Source: Pyrinomonadaceae bacterium (GTDB lineage Bacteria > Acidobacteriota > Blastocatellia > Pyrinomonadales > Pyrinomonadaceae). From it: a DNA stretch of 64,000 nt. The translations under genes were made by a program, and so were the position numbers. The notes under the pieces were generated by a model. It saw only the letters and a program-made list of their open reading frames with translations. It was not told the origin of the DNA and did no database searches. The DNA is taken from positions 62,001 to 126,000 of the forward strand of contig JAJTWY010000010.1 of the NCBI GenBank assembly GCA_021463165.1. Reading direction: 5' to 3'. The first letter of the stretch is position 1. Each line of letters starts with the position of its first letter. Below, in pieces: positions 18,465-27,852 of this stretch.

Positions 18465-19922
18465 CTAGGGCTTGACGTTGGTCAAGATGGCTTTTGAGGC
18501 GGTCTTGATCTTGGCCGTCAACACATCCTCCGTGTCGAAGTTGGCCTTTGCCTTTTCTTTTCCGCTTGAGACGGTCGTTTTGTCCGCCTTGGTGAACCGA
18601 TAGTCGAAGGAATATTCGTCGCGGGCCTTTGTGAGCGTCTGCATCATTCTCATCATGGCAACGGTTGCCTCGGTCGGGTTTGTGTCCGGCTTGGGTACAT
18701 TGCCCGTCATTGCGGCCACGTTCGCACTAATGATCTTGCCGAACAGGCCGCCTCCGCCCTTTTTCCTGCTGAAATTTGAATAGACGATATAGTCGCATTC
18801 GAGGTTCTTCGCGTCCGCCTCAGCGTCACCATTCAGGATGACCGCCTCGATATTTTGCGCCTTTATCGTCTCGATGAACAGTCCGGCAACGGCTTCCCCG
18901 AACTCCCCTGCAAGCTCTTGGCTGTCCTTATCACCGAGCTGCACAACCGGTTTTGCAATACCGATACGGATCATTCCCGGTTTTTTTCCTGTTATCGCGG
19001 CTTTTTCGACACCACCTCTCGGTAGATCAAGCGTCGTCGTTGTTGTGGTCGTTGTGGGTTCCGGAATGGCTCGTTCCTCAGCGGTAATATTTCGGCTGTC
19101 ATCTTCGTTGTCGACCTCTTGCATCGTGTTCGCGGCCACATAGTCCGCGGGCGGTTCGAAAAGTGCGTCGCTTAGCGGGGTCTTGGTGATCTCGAGAGCC
19201 TCTTCCTCGATATTCACGGTCATCCCATCCGTTGTCAGAGTTTGGATCTCCTTGACCGGCACGCCCAAGATCTCGCCACGCATCTGGAAATCGACCTGGT
19301 CGTAGCACTTAGTTCCGGACATCTGGAATTCCGTCGGCTTCCGGCGGACGGGACACGAAAACTCAGGCAGGTCGATATACCATCCATCGATGTCTATCTT
19401 CATCGCTTGCTTTTGGCACGCATCCTTGCTCGGGGTCATCGTGATCGTCTGTTTAAGATGTTTCGCATTGTAGCCGAACAGTTTGGCCCGCTCTCCCGTA
19501 TCGGTGACCGTGCCAACTATGGTTACAACGCCTCCGTCTTTGTTGCCCTTTGAACCGCCCGATGCCGCCGCTCCTGAGGAGGATCGCTGAGCTTGGCCAG
19601 ACATCGGTTCGACAAAGTACTTCTTATTTTTGGTATTGAAATTGATACGTCGCTGCTTGTCGCACTGCTGGATCGTCGTGTGAGTCACCTTTTTCAGGCC
19701 AGTTTTGGTCTGCATGTCGAACGTGGAGTCAGTTCGAATTCGCGAACCTTTTATATATTCTTTAGAAATGCGGTTCTGCAAGGGATTGGCCATTCCCGCG
19801 GGCATGGCCGGCATTCCCGGAATTTTCATCGACATGGTCTTCTTGATCTGGATCTCGGTCTGGGCGGCGATGGACAAACCCGTGAAAAAAATGCAAACGA
19901 CCAAGAATAAAGTCTGTTTCAT
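18465..19922 (-). CDS. Exported protein of unknown function with poly-Thr linker
   Basis: A 485-residue protein. The ATG at 19922 follows GGAGGATC and gives a clear signal peptide (QTLFLVVCIFFTGLSIAAQ). Residues about 25-290 form a beta-rich domain with several cysteines (QQCDKQRR, DACQKQ, FSCPVRRK, TKCYDQ), which may form periplasmic disulfides. The repeated theme of forms such as KKYFVEP and DGWYIDLPEFSCP resembles lipoprotein-carrier-like DUF4412 proteins, but this is not certain. An eight-threonine run near 325 links to a C-terminal alpha/beta domain (about 350-485: IRIGIAKPVVQL, ETIKAQNIEAVILNG, CDYIVYSNFSRKK) that looks like an exported nucleotide- or ligand-binding fold. No function is assigned. 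Confidence 0.65.
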   Translation of the reverse strand: MKQTLFLVVCIFFTGLSIAAQTEIQIKKTMSMKIPGMPAMPAGMANPLQNRISKEYIKGSRIRTDSTFDMQTKTGLKKVTHTTIQQCDKQRRINFNTKNKKYFVEPMSGQAQRSSSGAAASGGSKGNKDGGVVTIVGTVTDTGERAKLFGYNAKHLKQTITMTPSKDACQKQAMKIDIDGWYIDLPEFSCPVRRKPTEFQMSGTKCYDQVDFQMRGEILGVPVKEIQTLTTDGMTVNIEEEALEITKTPLSDALFEPPADYVAANTMQEVDNEDDSRNITAEERAIPEPTTTTTTTTLDLPRGGVEKAAITGKKPGMIRIGIAKPVVQLGDKDSQELAGEFGEAVAGLFIETIKAQNIEAVILNGDAEADAKNLECDYIVYSNFSRKKGGGGLFGKIISANVAAMTGNVPKPDTNPTEATVAMMRMMQTLTKARDEYSFDYRFTKADKTTVSSGKEKAKANFDTEDVLTAKIKTASKAILTNVKP

Positions 19923-20276
19923 GATAGATCCTCCGAAGAATTGACGTTGATCCAGCCAGAGCCGGAACACCCAATAGTTTGTCGTGGACCTCACTATCGT
20001 GCTCCAATTTTCGGTAAAAGGCAATAGATTTTTTCTGGGGAGCGAAACTAGAAGAAGGTACCGAGATGGTTCTATTGGGGTGGCCCTCTCGCGGGTGCGG
20101 CTCCTGATCGTCGCATAACCTTACAATATTGCCCATCACTGGTTTTTTCTGATCTCGATGACCGGTCCGGTAGTCGTTTGCGACGTCAAGGGAGTTTTCC
20201 GAGATAACGATGCCGGGGATATCTTTCGTCAGAATTCAGTACGGATCACCGATATCTGTTCGAGACATTTTCCTTT

Positions 20277-20305
20277 TTGCGATCGCGCTCATTTTCGCAT
20301 AGAAT
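20277..20305 (+). promoter_or_regulatory. uvrB promoter, leaderless arrangement
   Basis: TTGCGA (20277-20282), 17 bp and TAGAAT (20300-20305) lie 6 nt before the ATG, so transcription should start at or next to the start codon. The rest of the 389-bp gap between uvrB and the leftward gene start (19923-20276) shows no gene and no Shine-Dalgarno site for uvrB. Confidence 0.6.
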
Positions 20306-20311
20306 CGAAGT

Positions 20312-22300
20312 ATGCAATTCCGTCTCATTAGTGAAAACTCGCCAAAGGGTGATCAGCCCGACGCAATAAGACAGCTTGTCGATGGTCTGAATGAAGGCGC
20401 ACGTGATCAGGTCTTGCTTGGAACTACGGGGTCGGGCAAGACCTTCACGATCGCGAACGTCATCGAGAAAACGCAGCGTCCGACGCTCGTGCTCGCCCAC
20501 AACAAAACGCTCGCGGCGCAGCTTTATCAGGAGTTCAAGACTTTTTTCCCCGACAACGCCGTCGAATATTTTGTCTCGTATTACGACTACTATCAGCCTG
20601 AGGCTTACGTTCCGGCGTCCGACCTCTATATCGAAAAGGAAGCGACGATCAATGAGGAGATCGATCGGTTGCGGTTGTCGGCGACGCGAGCGTTGTTTGA
20701 GCGGCCCGATGTGATCGTGGTCGCATCGGTGTCATGCATCTACGGTTTGGGCGACCCTGACGCCTATTTCGGGATGCTGATCTTCATCGAACCGGGAATG
20801 TATTTGAAACGCGAGGAGTTCCTGCAGAAACTTGTAGAACTGCAATATGAACGCGTGAATGTAGATTTTGACCGCGGCAATTTTCGTGTCCGCGGCGATG
20901 TTGTCGAGCTTTATCCGAGCTATCAGGATCAGGCTTATCGGATAGAATTTTGGGGCGACGAGATCGATGCGATCTACACGATCGATCCGCTATTGGGCGA
21001 AGTCTTGACGAAGCACGAAACGCGAATCCCGATCTATCCGAAAACCCACTACGTAATGTCGCGTTCGACGGTGAAAACGGCCGTGAAAACTATTCGTGAA
21101 GAGCTCGACGTTCACGAAAAATTCCTTGTCGAAGAGGGCAAGGTGGTCGAAGCACAACGGCTCCATCAACGGACGATGTACGACCTTGAGATGATAAAGG
21201 AGATGGGTTTTTGCCGCGGTATCGAGAACTATTCGCGTCACCTGACCGGCAAGGCTCCGGGCGAGCCGCCGCCGACGTTGCTGGACTATTTGCCGTCGAA
21301 CGCTCTTATGGTCATCGACGAATCGCACCAGACGATCCCGCAGCTCGGCGCCATGTACAAGGGCGATCAATCGCGTAAGGGCACGCTCGTAGAGTATGGT
21401 TTTCGTCTTCCCAGCGCAAAAGACAATCGGCCGTTGAATTTTGACGAGTTCGAAGCTCGGCGCGGCCAAACGATATATGTTTCGGCTACGCCGGGTCCCT
21501 TTGAGCTGGCCAAGACGGGGGGCGAAGTGATCGAGCAGATCATTCGCCCGACCGGCCTGCTCGACCCGATAGTCGAAGTGCGGCCGGTCAAGGGGCAGAT
21601 CGACGACCTACTGGAAGAATGCCGCCGGCGAGCCGAACGTAACGAACGCGTGCTCGTCACGACACTTACAAAACGAATGGCCGAGAATCTGAGCGAGTAT
21701 TTCGCCGAAGTTGGCGTCAAGGTTGCATACCTACACAGCGATATCCATACCCTCGAACGTATTAAGATCCTGCGCGATCTGCGCCGGGGCGAATACGATG
21801 TCCTCGTAGGCATTAACCTTTTGCGCGAAGGGCTAGACCTGCCCGAAGTCTCGCTCGTCGCGATCCTCGATGCCGATAAGGAGGGCTTCCTCCGCTCGCA
21901 GAGCTCTCTTATCCAGACCATGGGCCGCGCTGCACGCAACGCCGACGGTAAAACGATCCTTTATGCTGACAAGGTAACGAACTCGATGGATTACGCCATC
22001 AGCGAAACGAACCGTCGCCGCGAAATACAGGAAGCCTACAATACCGCCAACGGCATCACTCCGACTACGATCATCAAATCCATCGACGCCACGCTCGTCA
22101 CAGCCTACGAAGCAGACTATTTCAAAGTCCCGCTTGAGATCGAATCGTTCGAGGAGTATTCGCCCAAGCAGCTAAAAGATACCATCCAACAACTCGAAGC
22201 CGATATGCGAAATGCCGCGAAAGAAATGAAATTTGAACGAGCCGCCGAGATCCGCGACCGGCTCAAGTATTTGCGGGAGAGGGAACTTGAGTACAGATAA
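20312..22300 (+). CDS. uvrB: Excinuclease ABC subunit B
   Basis: A 662-residue UvrB, the damage-verifying helicase-like subunit of nucleotide excision repair. It shows Walker [11 protein letters not shown], the beta-hairpin region [18 protein letters not shown] for motif II, ISA-type motif III ([10 protein letters not shown]), the [27 protein letters not shown] block, QTMGRAARN for motif VI and a C-terminal UVR/UvrC-binding domain ([25 protein letters not shown]). The start is fixed by [19 protein letters not shown]. The stop codon abuts the stop of the convergent peptidase gene with no gap. It is transcribed alone; uvrA and uvrC are not in the window. Confidence 0.98.
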   Translation: MQFRLISENSPKGDQPDAIRQLVDGLNEGARDQVLLGTTGSGKTFTIANVIEKTQRPTLVLAHNKTLAAQLYQEFKTFFPDNAVEYFVSYYDYYQPEAYVPASDLYIEKEATINEEIDRLRLSATRALFERPDVIVVASVSCIYGLGDPDAYFGMLIFIEPGMYLKREEFLQKLVELQYERVNVDFDRGNFRVRGDVVELYPSYQDQAYRIEFWGDEIDAIYTIDPLLGEVLTKHETRIPIYPKTHYVMSRSTVKTAVKTIREELDVHEKFLVEEGKVVEAQRLHQRTMYDLEMIKEMGFCRGIENYSRHLTGKAPGEPPPTLLDYLPSNALMVIDESHQTIPQLGAMYKGDQSRKGTLVEYGFRLPSAKDNRPLNFDEFEARRGQTIYVSATPGPFELAKTGGEVIEQIIRPTGLLDPIVEVRPVKGQIDDLLEECRRRAERNERVLVTTLTKRMAENLSEYFAEVGVKVAYLHSDIHTLERIKILRDLRRGEYDVLVGINLLREGLDLPEVSLVAILDADKEGFLRSQSSLIQTMGRAARNADGKTILYADKVTNSMDYAISETNRRREIQEAYNTANGITPTTIIKSIDATLVTAYEADYFKVPLEIESFEEYSPKQLKDTIQQLEADMRNAAKEMKFERAAEIRDRLKYLRERELEYR

Positions 22301-23812
22301 CTATTTTGGGTTCTGACGGATGCCGATAATATCCGACATTAAGTCGTAGCTCTGTTGACCGACTGTCGAACGACGCGAGATTTTCAGCGATCCGTTTGCG
22401 ACCGAAGCATTGAAACCGGCATCCTGCAGGCATTTTTCAATGGGCACGGCGGCGGTTCCATAAACGTACTGTTTGAAAAACTCGGATTGATCGCTTGCCG
22501 CAATTTTCTCGATCGCGCGTTCGAGGTCAGCAGTCGTGTAGGTTTTTGTTGTCCCGGCGATGGTTCGATAAAACAGCCGCATTACATCGTCGAGGCTTCG
22601 TTTATTTTTGGTCGCCCGACGCATCGCAACATCCTGACAGATGCCGGCAAACATTCCGCCGCCGTAGATCAACCCCCAATGCTTGTCCTTCATTCCCGGC
22701 CCGGCCACGTCTCGCATCGATGCTCTTCCAAAGCCCTGATCGTCCACGTATCTTTTGTAAAATAGATTTTCAAAGAGGCCAAATACTTCCGCTTCTGAGA
22801 TCTCGCCAAGCGAATGCAAAGTCTTCAACGTGTAGTAGCTGGTGACGCCTTCCTTGAACCAATCTTCCGTCGTGTCGGCCACGTTGATCGATTTGCCGTT
22901 CCATAGGTGAAAGAATTCGTGCGCAAAAATGAATTTGCCGAAGACCTCTGACTGAGCGTCGCCGGCGGGATTCAGGATCATGCTGATGTGGTTGCCGATC
23001 ACTTCGCCATCGAGATCCTTTCCCGCATTGATGATCGCTATCGAACGTTCAAAGCGGTTGGAAGGCGGCGGCTTCGGGATGCCGCCCATCAGCGCGATGT
23101 AGTGATCCAGCACTCCGGTCGCGAGATCGCGAAACTTAGCCGCACGCGCTTTTAGCTCATCTCCGGCGACGGCAAACACAAGCTCAAATCCATCGCGCTC
23201 GACAACAAACTCATCGTGTTTGCCGGCAAGGAACATCGACTGTTCCAGATCGGTGATGTTGCGGGCAGTGTATCGCGTCCTCGACTTTCTTACGGGTTTC
23301 CAAGATGCAGTTACGCGGTCGATGCCTTTAAGGTTAAATTCAACGAAGATATTTTTTACATTGCGATCGCCGGTGATCAGAAAAGTGCGGCCGGTCGCGA
23401 AGATGCCGCCATCGCGAACAAACGCGATGCCGTCGATGCCGCCGTCCCACGTGTGTTTTTCGTGCTCGATCAAGACCTCATAGTTCAGAGTGATCGGGCC
23501 GCGAGCGGCAACTCGCCACTTCGCATCCGATAGAGGTTCGAGCGTGATCTTGTTGTTATGGGAATCTACCGCAGTTAGGTTACGAACAAAGTGCGCCCAG
23601 CGAGTGTCAAATTGCGTCGCGCCGTTCTCGGCCATCGATACAATGCCGTTCGCCGGCGTAACTGTCGCTGATACCGCAAGTATCGCGGGACGCTCACGTG
23701 TGATGGTAATCACATATCGCGACTTGGCTGCTGCGTGTGCCGTAAGCGCAGCGCAAGAACATATAAGTAGAGTGATGACAAATTTCTCCATCGGTTTTTT
23801 CATAAGGCTCAT
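22301..23812 (-). CDS. M61-family peptidase, exported
   Basis: A 503-residue protein of the M61 (glycyl aminopeptidase-like) zinc peptidase family. A signal peptide (KFVITLLICSCAALTAHAAA) is followed by an N-terminal beta domain and a gluzincin catalytic domain with HEFFHLWNGK (HExxH, near residue 290) and a downstream WFKEGVTSYY that supplies the third zinc ligand Glu. A C-terminal PDZ-like region is only partial or absent, since the protein ends soon after the helical domain; full-length family members are near 580-630 residues. The start is uncertain: ATG at 23812 is chosen to place the signal peptide, with 23803 and 23857 as alternatives. Confidence 0.85.
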   Translation of the reverse strand: MSLMKKPMEKFVITLLICSCAALTAHAAAKSRYVITITRERPAILAVSATVTPANGIVSMAENGATQFDTRWAHFVRNLTAVDSHNNKITLEPLSDAKWRVAARGPITLNYEVLIEHEKHTWDGGIDGIAFVRDGGIFATGRTFLITGDRNVKNIFVEFNLKGIDRVTASWKPVRKSRTRYTARNITDLEQSMFLAGKHDEFVVERDGFELVFAVAGDELKARAAKFRDLATGVLDHYIALMGGIPKPPPSNRFERSIAIINAGKDLDGEVIGNHISMILNPAGDAQSEVFGKFIFAHEFFHLWNGKSINVADTTEDWFKEGVTSYYTLKTLHSLGEISEAEVFGLFENLFYKRYVDDQGFGRASMRDVAGPGMKDKHWGLIYGGGMFAGICQDVAMRRATKNKRSLDDVMRLFYRTIAGTTKTYTTADLERAIEKIAASDQSEFFKQYVYGTAAVPIEKCLQDAGFNASVANGSLKISRRSTVGQQSYDLMSDIIGIRQNPK

Positions 23813-23874
23813 TTTTCCATTTTTGTAACGAACTCGCCCGACGAATTGTTCGCTCATCTTTCAGCCGTTGGGTA

Positions 23875-23903
23875 ATGCGAATACACCGAAATCTCAGTAT
23901 AAT
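23875..23903 (+). promoter_or_regulatory. Promoter of the FAD-linked oxidase gene, leaderless arrangement
   Basis: A consensus TATAAT (23898-23903) lies 7 nt before a GTG start codon. Seventeen bp upstream is ATGCGA (23875-23880), one base from the TTGCGA box of the uvrB promoter. Confidence 0.55.
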
Positions 23904-23910
23904 CTGTACC

Positions 23911-25440
23911 GTGCAGGTAAAATCGCAAACGGACGACATTCAAAACTATTTGACCGACGCGAGCAACATGCCCGGCGGGCACGCCGACAAACTTTTTGTG
24001 CCCGAAACTGCAGACGAGATCGTTGAGATCTTGCGTGAGGCGAATGCCGCGAAAATTCCGGTTACGGTCTCAGGTGCGCGGACGGGAACCGTCGGCGGCG
24101 CGATTCCTTTTGGTGGATTTGTGGTGTCGCTCGAACGGCTGAACAAGATCCTGAAGATAGATAAAGATGCGATGCGAGCGACGGTTGAGCCGGGCGTGAT
24201 CCTCCGCGATTTTCAACAAGCCGTTGAAGCCGAAGGTCTGTTCTATCCGCCCGATCCGACCGAGTGGAGCTGTCAGATCGGCGGCACGGTCGCGACGAAC
24301 GCGTCGGGCGCGCGAAGTTTTAAATACGGCGCGACGCGCGAGTTTGTCACAGCATTGAAGGTCGTTCTTGCTGATGGCGAGGTGACGGAATTACGGCGAG
24401 AGAGCGAATGCGAGCGCGTGACCAAAGATCAAGCGTCCGATATCTCCGTTACAACGAGCTCCGGTCGCGAAATTCCTATCAAGGTGCCGAGTTATCTGCG
24501 CCCAAATGTGCGGAAAAACGTCAGCGGCTATTTCAACTCTCTGCCGCTCGACCCGATCGACCTGTTTATCGGCAGCGAAGGAACGCTCGGCGTGATAACC
24601 GAGATCGAATTCAAGTTGCTGCCTAAACCGGAGAGCTTTTTTAGCGGGATCGTCTTCTTTGGCGACGCTGCAGACTTGTTGGCGTTCGTGAATGAAACTC
24701 GTCGCCTTTCGTTTGAGACCCGTAATCGGATCGGCGTCAGCAGTTCTGGTCCTGACATTCGGACGGATATTGATGCGTCATTGATCGAGTATTTCGATCA
24801 GAATGCGCTTGGATTTATCTCTGAGAAATTTCCCGAAACCCCTGATGATGCGGCCGGGGCGATCTTCTTTGAGCAGGAAACAGCGGCCGCGACTGAGGAC
24901 GCACTATTTGAGAAGTGGAACGAACTTCTCGAAAAATACAATGCGGATCTCGAACGATCGTGGTTTACAACCAGCGAGCAGGACCGCGAAAAGATGCGCG
25001 CGTTTCGCCACGCCTTGCCCGTCACGGTAAATGAACGCATTGCGCGTCACCGGCAGCGAAAAGTTGGAACGGATATGGCTGTACCCGACGAGAATTTTCC
25101 GTCGTTCCTGCGATATTATAAGGAGACATTGGACGCGAGCGGGCTTGACTATGTCATCTTCGGCCACATCGGTGATTGTCATTTGCACGCGAACATGCTG
25201 CCGAAAGACGATGCGGAGGCCGAAAAGGCTCGCCACATCTACGGCCGCTGCGTTGCTCAGGCGATCATGCTTGGAGGGACAGTTTCGGCGGAGCACGGGA
25301 TCGGGAAGCTTAAACGAAAATACCTGCATGCGATGATGGGCGAGCGGTATCTAAACGAAATGGCAGAGGTAAAACGATCCATCGATCCAAACGGCATTCT
25401 GGGACGCGGGAATATGTTTGAGGAAAAGTATCTAGGGTAG
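23911..25440 (+). CDS. FAD-linked oxidase of the glycolate oxidase GlcD / D-lactate dehydrogenase family
   Basis: A 509-residue flavoprotein expected to oxidise a 2-hydroxy acid such as D-lactate or glycolate. The PCMH-type FAD domain shows VSGARTGTVGGAIPFGG, the pyrophosphate-binding GGTVATNASGARSFKYG and FIGSEGTLGVITEIEFKL. The C-terminal domain has GHIGDCHLHANMLP with its metal/substrate histidines and SAEHGIGKLKRKYL. GTG at 23911 is chosen because a TATAAT box sits 7 nt before it, and the upstream in-frame ATG (23875) would lie within or before that box. GlcE/GlcF-like partners are not adjacent, so it probably works alone or with a ferredoxin-like subunit elsewhere. Substrate unknown. Confidence 0.88.
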   Translation: MQVKSQTDDIQNYLTDASNMPGGHADKLFVPETADEIVEILREANAAKIPVTVSGARTGTVGGAIPFGGFVVSLERLNKILKIDKDAMRATVEPGVILRDFQQAVEAEGLFYPPDPTEWSCQIGGTVATNASGARSFKYGATREFVTALKVVLADGEVTELRRESECERVTKDQASDISVTTSSGREIPIKVPSYLRPNVRKNVSGYFNSLPLDPIDLFIGSEGTLGVITEIEFKLLPKPESFFSGIVFFGDAADLLAFVNETRRLSFETRNRIGVSSSGPDIRTDIDASLIEYFDQNALGFISEKFPETPDDAAGAIFFEQETAAATEDALFEKWNELLEKYNADLERSWFTTSEQDREKMRAFRHALPVTVNERIARHRQRKVGTDMAVPDENFPSFLRYYKETLDASGLDYVIFGHIGDCHLHANMLPKDDAEAEKARHIYGRCVAQAIMLGGTVSAEHGIGKLKRKYLHAMMGERYLNEMAEVKRSIDPNGILGRGNMFEEKYLG

Positions 25441-25537
25441 ATTCCGAGGTTTGAGGCTTTTGAGCCACCGAATTGTCGGCGACACGCTCCGATTCCTTGT
25501 GCCCAGAGGTCTATGTTACTTCTGAACTTACGAGACT

Positions 25538-26230
25538 ATGATCAAATCAGTTCTCTTCGATTTTAACGGTGTAATCATTGACGACGAGCCGATACAGATG
25601 CGCGTCTATCAGGAATTGCTCGCGGCCGAGGGCGTCGAGCTGACGGAGGACGACTACGCTGCGTCGTACGGGATGAATGACGTTGCGTTCGTAAAGGCAG
25701 CTTACGAGCGACGTGGTAAGAGTGTTAGTGACACGAAAGTCAATGAGATCATCGATGCTAAAGTCGCAAAATGGCGAGAGATCGTGGGCGACGACCTGCC
25801 GCTGTTTCCCGGTATTCGGAATTTTGTTGAGAAGCTCTCGCATCAGTTCGCTCTCGGTGTCGTAAGCATGGAGCGACGCGATCAGATCGAATACATCCTC
25901 GACAAGGCGGGAATGGCAAAGCACTTCGCCGTGATCGTTAGCGCCGGCGATGTTTCTACGTACAAACCCAACCCTGAGTGCTATCGAACGGGTTTCAATA
26001 AGATCGACTTGTTCCGGATATCGCAAGGTCATTTGCCAATGCGGCACGACGAATGTCTCGTGATCGAAGACACCGCACCCGGTATAAAAGCTGCGATCGC
26101 GGCCGACCTTCCCGCACTTGGTGTCGCAAACACAGTTTCACCCGAGGTCCTCCGGTCAGCGGGGGCTGGTGCTGTTGCCAAAGACCTGCGCGACTGGATG
26201 CCGGGGTCGATCCGGCGAGTGTTTAGCTAA
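25538..26230 (+). CDS. HAD-superfamily hydrolase, beta-phosphoglucomutase-like
   Basis: A 230-residue HAD hydrolase of subfamily IA with a helical cap. Motif I is DFNGVIIDDE (nucleophile Asp8); the usual second Asp two residues on is Asn. Motif II is SMERR-type, motif III the lysine in STYKPNPECY, and motif IV DECLVIEDTAPGIKAA. The cap (about 16-80) is the size found in beta-phosphoglucomutases and small-sugar phosphatases. Replacement of the general acid/base Asp by Asn occurs in some members but usually reduces phosphatase activity, so the substrate and even activity are open. No operon partner is apparent; a repeat separates it from the next gene. Confidence 0.82.
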   Translation: MIKSVLFDFNGVIIDDEPIQMRVYQELLAAEGVELTEDDYAASYGMNDVAFVKAAYERRGKSVSDTKVNEIIDAKVAKWREIVGDDLPLFPGIRNFVEKLSHQFALGVVSMERRDQIEYILDKAGMAKHFAVIVSAGDVSTYKPNPECYRTGFNKIDLFRISQGHLPMRHDECLVIEDTAPGIKAAIAADLPALGVANTVSPEVLRSAGAGAVAKDLRDWMPGSIRRVFS

Positions 26231-26231
26231 A

Positions 26232-26330
26232 AAGATTTTCAACGCAAAGACTCAAGGCCGCCAAGACGAGACAAAGGATGGTTCGTCACCTCTGCGTCTT
26301 CGCCGATTGGCGTCGTTGCGTTAGGTTTTC
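26232..26330. repeat. Imperfect palindromic repeat (CGCAAAGACGC family)
   Basis: The whole gap between the HAD gene and the TPR-like gene is an imperfect inverted repeat. The left arm AACGCAAAGACTCAAGG pairs with a right arm whose reverse complement reads AACGCAACGACGCCAATCGG. Arms are about 37 nt around a short centre. Similar CGCAAAGACGCAAAG palindromes are dispersed in many environmental bacterial genomes. Confidence 0.65.
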
Positions 26331-26336
26331 TCTAAT

Positions 26337-27836
26337 ATGGCAGACTACTTTATTTCACGCGAACGCGCCGGGACGGATCTTCTCGACTGCGCGGCATTTC
26401 TCGCCGAGCGTATAAAGAGCTCGGATGGCCATGCCGAGGCGATGAAGGCCGTCATACCGCTGTATCTGGCAAAGAACGAAGTCGACTTGGCGGCCGAACT
26501 TGCCAATGCGATCGACGATCCATTCTCGCGCGACCGACTGCTGATCGAGGTTGCCGTGCGGTGCGCCGAGATCGACGATGAGGAATATGCCCTCCAACTC
26601 GTTGAGGCGATCGACGATCACGGAATGCAAGCTCAGGCATTCGAGCGCATCGGGCTGGTGATCGCGTCGAAGGGACAGGATGACAAGGCGAGCGAAGTCG
26701 CGGATCTGATGGGGCATCCCGACCTGGTGCTTGCGGGAATCGCTGTCAACCAGGCGTCTCGCGGGAATGATGCTGCAGCAGAGGAGACGATCGATACGAT
26801 CGAGTTCCCATCCGCGCGTGTTGCTGCTCTCCAGCAGATCGCCACGGCGAAGATCAAGGAAGGAAAGACCGATGAAGCGATCGGCCTGATCGAGAAGGGA
26901 GTCGCTGAGGTGGGCGAGATCGAGCATCACGAGGAACAGATCCGTGCGCTGTGCGAACTTGGCAGTCTATTTCTTGATGCTAAGGTCAATGGAAAGGGGA
27001 TCGAGACATACGACATGGCACGTTCGCTTGCTGAGAGACTTGATAACCAGCATCGCGATTATTTTCTGGTCCTTGCGGCCATCGGGTTCCTGAATTCGGG
27101 TAGCGAAGAACTTGCGGACCGCACACTCGATCTTGTTACGGACAAGACCCATATGGCGTCGGCGTTGGTGGGCGTTGCACGATGGCAGTGGGGCAAAGAA
27201 AAAAAAGAGGATGCGATAGATTCGCTCGAAGAGGCGTATGATATCCTGCGCTCGCAGCATGAGACCGAGACGCGGGACACGCGCGCCAAGAACGGGCTGT
27301 TCGGGGCGATCGCGGTCCAGTTCGCTGGTTTCGAAAGAACCGAACGCGGTACCGCACTTGCGCTCGAAAATCCAGACGCGACGGAGCGAATGAACGCCCT
27401 CGCTCAAATAGCCCAGATATTGACGGTCCGGAAGGAAGACGAGATGGCTCGGGACACCGTCAACCTGATCCAGGAAGACCAGAACCGATTGTTCGCCTTG
27501 ATCGGGATAGCGGATGCCAAACGTCGACAAGGGCAGCCCGACGAAGCTATCATGATCCTTGACGAGACCATGACCCTTGTCGAGGCCGTTCCGCAATATT
27601 CCTCGCGAACCGAGGTGTTGTGCGAGATCGCCCAACGATTTGCCGCCCTCGGAGCGATCGAGAAGGCTCGTGCTGCTTCGTGGGAGAACCTTTCGGTCAT
27701 TTCCGAGATCCGCGACGAGACCAGCCGAGCCGCCGCGATTGCCGAGCTTGCTCAGGTTTATGACAACCCGGACATGGAACTAGGGGAACAGGAGAGACGA
27801 GTTATTGAGAGCTTAGCCGATCAGGCTTTGTTTTGA
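26337..27836 (+). CDS. Cytoplasmic TPR-like helical repeat protein
   Basis: A 499-residue acidic protein made almost entirely of helix-turn-helix repeats of about 31-36 residues. Examples are RIGLVIASKGQDDKASEVADLM, QIATAKIKEGKTDEAIGLIEKGV, GVARWQWGKEKKEDAIDSLEEAY and GIADAKRRQGQPDEAIMILDETM. This is a TPR/SEL1-like solenoid. No signal peptide, membrane helix or enzymatic domain is present, so it is probably a cytoplasmic scaffold. The start is immediately after a palindromic repeat, and the ATG at 26337 lacks an obvious ribosome binding site. Convergent with lysA. Partners unknown. Confidence 0.72.
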   Translation: MADYFISRERAGTDLLDCAAFLAERIKSSDGHAEAMKAVIPLYLAKNEVDLAAELANAIDDPFSRDRLLIEVAVRCAEIDDEEYALQLVEAIDDHGMQAQAFERIGLVIASKGQDDKASEVADLMGHPDLVLAGIAVNQASRGNDAAAEETIDTIEFPSARVAALQQIATAKIKEGKTDEAIGLIEKGVAEVGEIEHHEEQIRALCELGSLFLDAKVNGKGIETYDMARSLAERLDNQHRDYFLVLAAIGFLNSGSEELADRTLDLVTDKTHMASALVGVARWQWGKEKKEDAIDSLEEAYDILRSQHETETRDTRAKNGLFGAIAVQFAGFERTERGTALALENPDATERMNALAQIAQILTVRKEDEMARDTVNLIQEDQNRLFALIGIADAKRRQGQPDEAIMILDETMTLVEAVPQYSSRTEVLCEIAQRFAALGAIEKARAASWENLSVISEIRDETSRAAAIAELAQVYDNPDMELGEQERRVIESLADQALF

Positions 27837-27852
27837 GCTAGGTAGTTCATCC

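Noticed and set aside
18252..18497. An 81-codon forward open frame between two convergent genes
   Set aside because: Composition is irregular, no family or signal is visible, and it overlaps the end of the leftward gene.
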